In this document: piece after piece, positions 56,498 to 64,000 of the stretch
Numbering within the stretch: position 1 is the stretch's first letter
Layout of the letters: each line of letters starts with the position of its first letter
Source of the DNA: Tretioscincus oriximinensis
Lineage: Eukaryota > Chordata > Lepidosauria > Squamata > Gymnophthalmidae
NCBI GenBank assembly: GCA_022410635.1
Contig: JAJVDF010000046.1
Coordinates: forward strand, 1,388,201 to 1,452,200
Reading direction: 5' to 3'
Length of the DNA: 64,000 nucleotides
Program-made: the position numbers and the translations under genes
The notes under the pieces: model-generated
What the model saw: only the letters and a program-made list of their open reading frames with translations
Database searches by the model: none
What the model was told of the DNA's origin: nothing

Positions 56498-56578
56498 CTG
56501 CAGGAGGGAGGGAGGAAAGGGAAAGCAGGAAGGAAAGGAAAAAGAAGAGGAAAGGAAAGAGAGAAAGAGAAAAGGATA
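56498..56578. repeat. polypurine tract
   Basis: About 80 bases of A and G only, with very few interruptions (GGGAGGGAGGAAAGGGAAAG). Possible triplex-forming tract. The overlapping open frame is Lys/Glu/Gly-rich and spurious. Confidence 0.75.
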
Positions 56579-58119
56579 TCAGAGCTCAAGCACCTCTGAT
56601 GCTTACCCTACTGGGCTGAAGCTCTAATAAGCCTTCCTGCGGCTCCATTGAGCCATCCCAAGACCTGGATGCTGGCAAAAATGTGTAGACCAGTTTTCAG
56701 GCCCTTCTCACCATGCGGGGAGAGAAGCCTAGAGAGATATTTATTTTGTCTCTTGTGATGGGAAGGCTTTAGATTGCAGTGGCAGTAGGAGGGCTTTCAG
56801 GCCTTTTTTTNAAAAAAGAGAAAAGCTATTAGTCCTTTTTTAATGTTACCTTAATAATAATCTGTTATTGTTATTGTATGCTACACTTTGTAGATTTCTA
56901 CAAAGCCTGTGTCAATCAAAAAGTGAAAGCAAAAGGAAAGTCTGACCAGCAAGGACATATTGGAATCACCTAGCATGTTTACAATCATCATAACGCCTAA
57001 TACCTGCAAACTTGTAATAAGTTTCAGAAAATGAGGATCAAAGTGATATCTGGAATAGGAAACCAAATGAACTGCTTAGGACAAAATGTTTACACGTTGA
57101 ATAGTTATTTTATTGGATTAAAACCTTTCTAATTCTTAGCCACAGTGGTCAAGCACTGCCTAAGCTGAGAACCATGGGACTCAGGTTACAGTCATATGTG
57201 TGCTAAAAAGCTAGACTAAACCCAGAAGCCCCCCCCCCCCAACACACATATTTAAAAGGATGAATGTGATTGCAGCCTTATAGTCTGTAAAAGAAACCCT
57301 ATTAGATTTAGTCTTTCTGCATGGATGGTATTCTGCCATACGTAGCAAGTCCTGCCCAGTGTTTGTCATTGCCTGCCCTAGAATGCAGGTTGCGGGTCTA
57401 CTCCGGGTTATAATCCCAAATAAAGTGCATTCTGTTTCTGACCACTAGCTATATTGTCTGGTGTTGATGTGGGTTGTGGTTCAACGATGGACAAAGCCAA
57501 AACCCTACCAGCAATGAAGATGGTGTAATTCAGTTTCCTACTCCCTGCCACAAGTATACAAGATCCAAGCCCCATAAATAAATTAATCCACAATCTCAGC
57601 TTCCTAAAATAACGCCATCTGTTTCTATTCTTTATTCTTCCCAAACAGAGCTGGAGTGGACAGCTGGAGCCCACATGGACTTGTTCTAGGCCTTTTGTAT
57701 ATATTATTTCAAGGCATTCCGCAGTGTGACTGCTAAGTTCCCACAATGCTATTATTAGCCCAATGTGATTTTTCTTGAAAAGGTAAAGCAAAAGGATTAG
57801 AGGTTATTTTTGAAATCACCGTAGCTTTACATCATAACAAAAATCTGGCTTTTAGCCTCTGGTACATGAAGGGAGCATTTATACAGAAACATCAACTCTC
57901 ATCACTTAACCAATTCCTTAAATTAGTCTAGAAAAAAGAAAGCTCTTGGGAAAAGTAAGCCATGGTTGCACTTTTGCTGTCGATGTAGGTTACAGGACTC
58001 ATTCTAAATCCAAATACAGTATGTCTACAGGATAGTGTTTGGAACGGAAAAGAAAGGGCTATTATGACAGATCTATTTTTTTAAGAAAGTTTTGAACAAG
58101 ACATTTTTCTGCCAGTATG

Positions 58120-58260
58120 GTCTAGTATGTATACTGGTGCACTTTTTGAGTTTTTAACTGTTTTTAACTGTTACGCTATTTTAATGTTGTAAGCCACCCT
58201 GCGACCTTAGGGTGAAGGGCGGGATAAAAGTACTAAAAAATAAAATAAATAAATAAATAT
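58120..58260 (+). repeat. L2-like LINE tail
   Basis: GTAAGCCACCCTGCGACCTT, GAAGGGCGGGATAAAAGTAC and AAATAAATAAATAAAT. Confidence 0.75.
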
Positions 58261-58328
58261 ATATAGATCATACCAGACACCAGAAAGCAGCAAAAGCTAT
58301 GTACACCACCCTTCGGTGAAAAGATGAA

Positions 58329-58348
58329 TTATAATTATAATTATAATT

Positions 58349-58390
<42 letters not shown>

Positions 58391-58391
58391 A
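58329..58391. repeat. AATTAT and TTG microsatellite
   Basis: Three ATAATT units followed by about 14 TTG units. Confidence 0.9.
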
Positions 58392-58479
58392 TACATTAAT
58401 TCATATGGAGAAGAAATTCTGAACCTAAATGGGGAAACTTGAAACCCACTTATACCAGAGAATGTTGAGATGCGTCAGT

Positions 58480-58803
58480 CACCATTGTTGTATTCTTATA
58501 TAGAAGATCTTTGAAGATGCATCTGGCCTTTGGCTGAAGAAATGTCATTTTTCTTCCCACTTTTAGATATTTGTCTAAACAAAGCTACTCAAGAGGTTCC
58601 TATCCTTGCATCTTTTAGCCCAATATCAAAGGCAAATCTTTTAATCTAAATTTTCTCATAGTTTCCTTGTCTCCCCACTTCACTATTTTTAATATTTCTA
58701 CATCTTGATAGGTTTATGTGTTTATGGTTATTATTTTTATTGTGAACCAGTTCAAGATTANACTAGAAAGCTATACTGAAAATTTTTAAATAAATAAAAC
58801 AAA
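58480..58803 (+). repeat. L2-like LINE 3' end, diverged
   Basis: AGAAGATCTTTGAAGATGCA and CTGGCCTTTGGCTGAAGAAA match 870-920; the tail AAATAAATAAAAC is at 58788-58801. Confidence 0.6.
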
Positions 58804-59019
58804 TAAACTTCCTTTCTATATTTCTATTAATTTTCTATATTCATATGACGTCCAGTGAAAAGGCAATAAAGCTAGCAGGGAATGTACTTGTAAAAACATT
58901 TAGCAATTTTTAAAATGTATTTAAAAATACTTACAAGTAAAACAAGCTTGTTAAATTGAAAGGTTTTTCATTGTGTAACCAAAGGAATCCATGATCAGAA
59001 TGGCAGAGTTGCTTCTCTA

Positions 59020-59165
59020 AGGCCTTGTGCAGACTGAGCCTTATTCTGGGTTACATCAGGATAGGAGTTAGCCAGCCACATGCCAGTTTAGACTATCATG
59101 TGGATAGCAGGTTCCTATTCGTGGATATAGTCCAGAACAAAACGCAGTGTGAACAGAACCTAAAA
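59020..59165. repeat. degraded 75-base hairpin-family copy
   Basis: GGCCTTGTGCAGACTGAGCC, CACATGCCAGTTTAGACTAT and GTGGATAGCAGGTTCC. The order resembles one arm of 15114-15189 with flanking sequence. Confidence 0.4.
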
Positions 59166-59489
59166 GTGATATTATAAATGAAGGGCAATTACAGTTATTA
59201 TATGTGTTTACATGGATTTGCAAAACATAATTATCTTTTACATGATGATGGTTTGTGGGAGTTAGACCATGATGATGATAGAAGTATTAAGTGATAAATT
59301 AAGGTTCATGGACAGCTTTCCCAATATGATGAAAGAACTTAGTTTCTGAATATAGAGATGAACAAACATGCATACAGGATCCAACTATAAATATTCCATC
59401 CCAGGGAAGGGGAATGTAAAGCTGTGTCTGTAAAGGCTGCTGGCAAATGGAGTGATGCATTTGCAATGTGTACTTTTTAAAAAAATTAT

Positions 59490-59563
59490 TGGTCTTCTGC
59501 TATCCGCCTTGGGACCAAGAGTGAAGGGCGGTAGGATGTAAATCATTATCAATCAATCAATAA
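59490..59563 (+). repeat. LINE tail fragment
   Basis: GCTATCCGCCTTGGGACCAA and GTGAAGGGCGGTAGGATGTA with an AATC-rich end. Confidence 0.55.
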
Positions 59564-59574
59564 TCAATTGCCTG

Positions 59575-60295
59575 TTTATAAATCTGTGGTGAGGCCAAAT
59601 TTGGAATACTAAAATCTGGTCATCACATCTCAAAAAAGAAGGTACAGAAAAGGGAAACAAGAATGATCAAGGGACTGGAGCACCTCCCAGCATCTGGGTG
59701 TCTTCAGTCTTGAAATACAACATTTAAGAGCTGATCTAATTGAAGTATATAAAATCACGCATGGGATGGATAAGGTGAGTAGAGAAAAATATTTTCTCTA
59801 TCATACAACACACGAACCAGAGGGCATTCCTTGAAACTGATGGACAGAAGAATTAGAACAGACAAAGGAAAGTATATTGTTNAAAACAATTAAGGGGACA
59901 GTGTTACATTGTTATGTTAAAGTGTTCCCTTAATTGTTTTAAGCAGTATATTTTTTTCACCCAGAGGNTCCTTGTTCTGTGGAATTTACTTCTAGAAGAG
60001 TTGGGGTAGCTAGCAGCCTGGAAAGCTTTAAGATAGGATTAGACAAGTTAATGAATGATAAGGGTATAGCTACTAGGATGGATCTCTTGATACTGTTGCT
60101 GAGAAGAAACAACAGGCAGTATTCATAAGTACCATTTCCAGAGAATTGAGAATAAGGGAGGATTTTGCCGCCTTCTGGTTCAGATTGCCTGGTGCAATTG
60201 GTGGGTCACTATGTGAGACAGAATGCTGGACTAGATGGGCTCCAGCCCAATTCAGCAGGGCTCCTCTCATGGTCTCTTATGGTCTTACATTTCAA
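59575..60295 (+). repeat. CR1-like LINE 3' end with inserted miniature element
   Basis: TGGTGAGGCCAAATTTGGAA, CTTGAAATACAACATTTAAG, AGATAGGATTAGACAAGTTA, GAATGCTGGACTAGATGGGC and the tail CTCATGGTCTCTTATGGTC. The reading frame is decayed. Interrupted at 59877-59946. Confidence 0.75.
59877..59946. mobile_element. mariner-like palindromic miniature element, 70 bases
   Basis: AAAACAATTAAGGGGAC left, GTTCCCTTAATTGTTTTAAG right, TA at both borders (59875-59876, 59947-59948). Same family as 24387-24672 but uninterrupted, inserted in a CR1-like LINE. Confidence 0.75.
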
Positions 60296-61202
60296 TTAGT
60301 GCAATCTAAAAGGAATGCTACTTGGAGGTGCTCTTCTTAAATACCTATTTTCCTGAACAGTTTAAGTTTCCTCGTTTCTTACATTATTCTCAGCTGGATT
60401 TTCTCGGTTGCAAATTTTTAACACCCCAGCCCAGCAAAAATAAAGCAGAAGTGCTATAACTAATGTAAACAGAGATTTACAATATTATAGCTAGCTGCAT
60501 GTGGTACTGTAATTAAATAAGACTGCAGCAGGGCCAGTAGTGCAGCATATGCGCCGCACTGTCGCCAAATTTGCAGATGTTCTGCCTTACTTTTATTAAG
60601 CACGACAATGCCTACCAGGATGCATTTGGTCTGATTACACTTAACTGGAGAAGAATAGTAAAAGGCAGGATAATTAAAAGTATATGCTTAAACAAAGGAT
60701 ATGTCTACAATCCCTTTTTCTTGGGCTTTGAAATAGTTCAGATTTCTCAGTTGGCTCAATGTACATAGGGGGCCAAAAGGATGCCTTAAACACAGACATA
60801 TGTCTTCAGTCTGTTTAATGTGTCAGAACAAAAATATATTGCTTCAGACCACCATGGATTGATCTCCAAGAGGCAGCTTGATAGAGTTCTCATCATCCTT
60901 AAATATAGAAAGCATGCCATCCGACATGTACAGATCTTTGGCTGTTGAAAATAATTGCAGTAAAAAAAAATATCCCTACTCACTGTGCTGACATTCTCAT
61001 TTCGAGGTCCTAATTTTAGAAAGGATTTTCTTAAAACTTCAAATTCAGCAAACAACAGTAATGCTTCAAATTATATGGTTTCTCAACTGGCCAAGTGAAA
61101 AAATTAAGATACTGTAAACATTTGTCTACAGAACAATAATGTAGCAACGGTGTCCACAAATGTGAAAATACTTTGGCACAGGTCAACTATGAATGTATTT
61201 AA
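60296..61202. other. unannotated non-coding stretch
   Basis: No gene or recognised repeat. Confidence 0.5.
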
Positions 61203-61440
61203 GAATATAAGAATATAAGAGGAGCCCTGCTGAATGGGGCCAGAGCCCATCTAGCAGAGCACCTGGGCAGTTTGAAGAAGAAGGCAAAATCTTCAGCCAT
61301 TTCTTACTCGTTGCAAATGAAACTTCAGGAATACTTCCTGTTGCTCCATCCCAAGGGCAGCATCATGAGATCCTCCTAGTAGCTACTTATACCCTTGGCT
61401 TCTGTGAACTTGTCTAATCCTGTCTTAAAGCTGTCCATTT
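61203..61440 (-). repeat. CR1-like LINE end
   Basis: AGAATATAAGAATATAAGAG octamers, GGGGCCAGAGCCCATCTAGC and CTAATCCTGTCTTAAAGCTG. Confidence 0.75.
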
Positions 61441-61699
61441 AAGATCATCTTGAAGCACAGTTCTTGATCCAACTTAGGAATACAGAAGACAGCAATTGTA
61501 CTTCATTTTTCAATAAGTAATCTTCTGAAATTTCTCTGTAATGAATCCTATTCTCAATGCGAGTACAATCACCTCAAATATTTTGGAACAGGGATAGGCA
61601 AAATATGCTGTGCTCTTGGATCCTGTGCTTATGCTTGAAAGTGGGCTCGGTGCTCAGGAGTGAGTACTTCCAGNTTTGACTGATTCAACAGCTATGAAT

Positions 61700-61990
61700 C
61701 TTCCTGGACAGAGATGATCTAGCCACACTAATCCATGTTCCGTTAACTTCCATATTGGAGTACTGCAATTTGTTTTAAGTGAAGTTGCCAATTTGCTACT
61801 AAACTCAATATAAGGTGTTATTCTATAAGGGCTTACATGGCTTGGACTCCAAATACCTAAAGCCTTCCCCAATATTGACCTGCCCATGATTTAAGGTCTG
61901 TACTTGAACCTCAAGCAGTCAAAAGGAATCTTTTTTCCTGCATTTTGTATTATATATACATTTTTTATGGTAGTAACCTGACCTAAACCT
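61700..61990 (+). repeat. L2-like LINE fragment
   Basis: Plus-strand pieces VPLTSILEYCNLF and VLFYKGLHGLDSKYLK resemble the L2 reverse transcriptase C-terminal region with a deletion between them. Confidence 0.55.
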
Positions 61991-62006
61991 TTGGGTATAG
62001 AGTAGA

Positions 62007-62315
62007 AGAAGAAGAAGAACTGGGTTCTTATACCCCGCTTTTCTCACCTTTCAAAGGGACTCAAAGTGGCTTACAAGGGTATTTTTGCCCGAACGCTCAC
62101 ATTCTATCTTCCCCACCAGGCTCTGATGGTTCCCATATATCTACTTGCAGTCAGTTGCAATTTCTTGCAATTCATGCTTNCGAATATCTGGGTTGGCTAG
62201 AGTTACAGGTTAGTGGAAGGTGCTCGCCCCTCCTCACGTCTCACACAGGGCTTCGAAACTCCATCTCCCAGCTGAGAGATGGATTCCTTAGNAACTGAGC
62301 TATCAGTGCCTGCAG
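62007..62315 (-). repeat. tRNA-derived SINE, minus strand
   Basis: AGAAGAAGAAGAACTGGGTT, CAAAGGGACTCAAAGTGGCT, CTTCGAAACTCCATCTCCCA and CTTAGNAACTGAGCTATCAG. Confidence 0.8.
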
Positions 62316-63268
62316 GATGAAAATGCAAATAAATACACAAAAGACAAAAGCTACAAACCCAGGCAGCAGCTTCACTGTTGTTAGTCGTTGCAAAAAAAAT
62401 TCCTTCTTCAACTGTTGACTGCCAGTGTAGTGGAAAGAGGGTTCAGTGGAAGCCCTTCACCTTACTTCTGAGCTGGTGGCAGAGTGCATCATAAAGACTC
62501 TTGATTTGCTGTCAGGTTTATCCCAACAAGTTCTGATGTGTGGGTGGTCTTCTTTACTCAGAATAAAATGATAACATTCTGATTACCATTATTAAATCAG
62601 AAATACACTGCAGAATATTGATAAATGGTATTTAAAAATATGAAAGCGGGAAAGTCTATAGCCTCTTTCATTTCTTGAAGTGGTTTATGAAATGTTATCC
62701 CAGTCCAATTTGCAAGACTGATATTGGGATCAAAATTACATACAAATGATGAAATGTTTATGTGGTCTGAAGAAAAACCAGAAGCAAACATCAGACTCCA
62801 TTGCAGACTTCTGAAACAAGAAGGAGTGGTTAAAATTTTGCATTTTACTCCATCTGTGATGCAGGGAAGTCTTATCCTTTTGCAGTTGCAACAGAATATA
62901 ATTCTTCATTTATGTTGGTCTCATTAACCTCAATTAGCTCTGTTACACTTTACCAGTATCCTAGACTCTATGAGTTGGGTATTTTCATAATAGTTTCCTA
63001 CTATGCAAATTACCTAATTTGGAAATTATGTGCAAAAAACCATCTGTTTTGGGAAACTGAATACTTTTCAACATTTCAGATCAATCAAATGGTGAAGTTA
63101 AAGCATTTGCTAAGAACTTCACAGGAAAACTTCCTAGCTGTAACCCCTCTTGGAGAGTTTTTAGGATCGTTGGTAAACATTCTCCTTCATAATGCCTCTA
63201 TTATAGAACAGCAACCCCAGCGTATATGTATATAGATTTATTGATTAGTCCTTTGACTGTATCAATTA
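62316..63268. other. unannotated non-coding stretch
   Basis: No gene; a 107-codon open frame at 62912-63235 has no recognised homology. Confidence 0.5.
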
Positions 63269-63294
63269 TGATGATGATGATGATGATGAGGATT

Positions 63295-63343
<49 letters not shown>
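63269..63343. repeat. GAT run facing an ATC run
   Basis: ATGATGATG repeats to about 63290, then GGATTA, then TCATCATCATC repeats to 63343: an inverted microsatellite that can form a hairpin. Confidence 0.9.
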
Positions 63344-63345
63344 TA

Positions 63346-64000
63346 GAGTAAAATACAACAAACAACAATTAAAAACAGTGTAAATATAAATAGGGTAAAA
63401 TACAAATAGAGTAAAAAAATAGCATCATTTAAAAAGAGTGTATAACAAATAGCATCAATTAAAAAGAGTGAGTAGCAGCATCTAAATCAGTAATTGCAAG
63501 AGTATAAACCTCAAGACTTGGAAACTTGCTCCCAAAACACTGATCGGATTCTGGAAGCCTTAATAATATATAAGCTAACTCCAATGACAGTGGACCTGTT
63601 CAATCCCTGGAGTAGCACAGGAATTTAGGTCTCTTTATTTTGTGACCGATGGGCATGCAAGAGAGGAGCTAAGAAACGTTGCCTAAGTTCTGTATAGGCT
63701 GNACATTGCAGTAAAAAGTGTGCCGTGTCCTCCACAGCCAAGTCACCCATATGCAGTGCCTAGCAGCTCTTGCCTCTTTATGGCATCAGCCAAATTTCAT
63801 TGCTGTGTCCAATTGGTCAAACCCAGTGAGATTCTTCAGGGAAATTCATTTAAATCTTTGTTGAATTTATTCTGGAGCCCCAGGCTTCTGAAGAGCAATG
63901 GGTACCAGTGGCGGCTGGCCTCTGGGTTCATGGGGTTTAGCGAACACTCAGAGATAAAATCAGTGATAAAATCTCCTTTCATAGAGGAGTTGCCAATAAA
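63346..64000 (-). repeat. LINE ORF C-terminus and 3' UTR, family not identified
   Basis: The minus strand reads HMGDLAVEDTAHFLLQC, then (after an n) AYTELRQRFLAPLLHAHRSQ. The Cys/His spacing (E-D-T-x-H-F-L-L-x-C) is that of the zinc-finger-like end of many LINE reverse transcriptases. The 3' UTR runs down to the GAT/ATC microsatellite. It continues beyond the window. Confidence 0.5.

Larger units (their letters stand above)
54518..58119. other. mostly unannotated stretch
   Basis: 3.6 kb without a recognised LINE or SINE apart from simple-sequence tracts (poly-G 54973, polypurine 56498, poly-C 57230). No gene; the 121- and 127-codon open frames at 56262 and 57408-57791 have no visible homology. 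Confidence 0.45.

Noticed and set aside
56262..56627. 121-codon open frame, Lys/Glu-rich
   Set aside because: Its C-terminal half is the polypurine tract; no homology.
1..64000. Endogenous retrovirus or intact transposase
   Set aside because: No long terminal repeat pair, gag/pol-like frame or transposase catalytic block was recognised on either strand.

Overview
The window is nuclear DNA from a vertebrate, most likely a squamate reptile (lizard). Three things point there: a four-exon DKK1 gene with vertebrate exon structure; a repeat load of CR1/L2-type LINE tails, tRNA-derived SINEs with tails like those of squamate SINEs, and hAT and Tc1/mariner miniature elements; and a 5' end made of a Sauria-type SINE. 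Species cannot be fixed from sequence alone. Scattered single n bases and one 65-base n run (48561-48625) show draft assembly sequence.

Only one functional protein-coding gene is supported: DKK1 (Dickkopf-1, secreted Wnt inhibitor), plus strand. It has a TATA box at 13937-13943, coding exons at 14140-14412, 14560-14737, 16256-16393 and 17751-18001, and a poly(A) signal at 18359-18364. The joined frame encodes 279 residues with both ten-cysteine domains complete. The promoter and exons 1-2 lie in a GC-rich island (about 13800-14760). A CTTTGAT TCF/LEF-type motif sits about 75 bases upstream of the TATA box, in keeping with DKK1 being a Wnt feedback target in other vertebrates.

1-13800, upstream: non-coding DNA with SINEs, L2-like and CR1-like LINE fragments, several hairpin elements, and low-repeat stretches (notably 10840-11275) that could hold regulatory DNA. 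18380-64000, downstream: about 45 kb of gene desert. It holds a nested transposon pair (a hAT-like palindromic element inside a 74-base perfect-palindrome mariner-like element, 24387-24672), a 252-base tandem duplication next to an internally deleted LINE (30365-32213), several hAT and mariner miniature elements with clear target-site duplications, a Penelope-like GIY-YIG remnant (45027-45316), a KRT18-like processed pseudogene (minus strand, 45500-46118), a GC-rich palindromic block (53910-54417) and many LINE/SINE fragments. Low-repeat stretches near 36840-37400, 41400-41880 and 50340-50930 are the best downstream candidates for conserved regulatory DNA, an inference that needs cross-species alignment.

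The window contains no genes working together beyond DKK1 itself. No bacterial-type operon, CRISPR array, intact retrovirus or intact transposase was seen. The less ordinary material is structural: a set of hairpin-forming mobile elements, some nested, including a hairpin family whose flanking repeats (10 and 12 bases) look unlike those of standard cut-and-paste elements.
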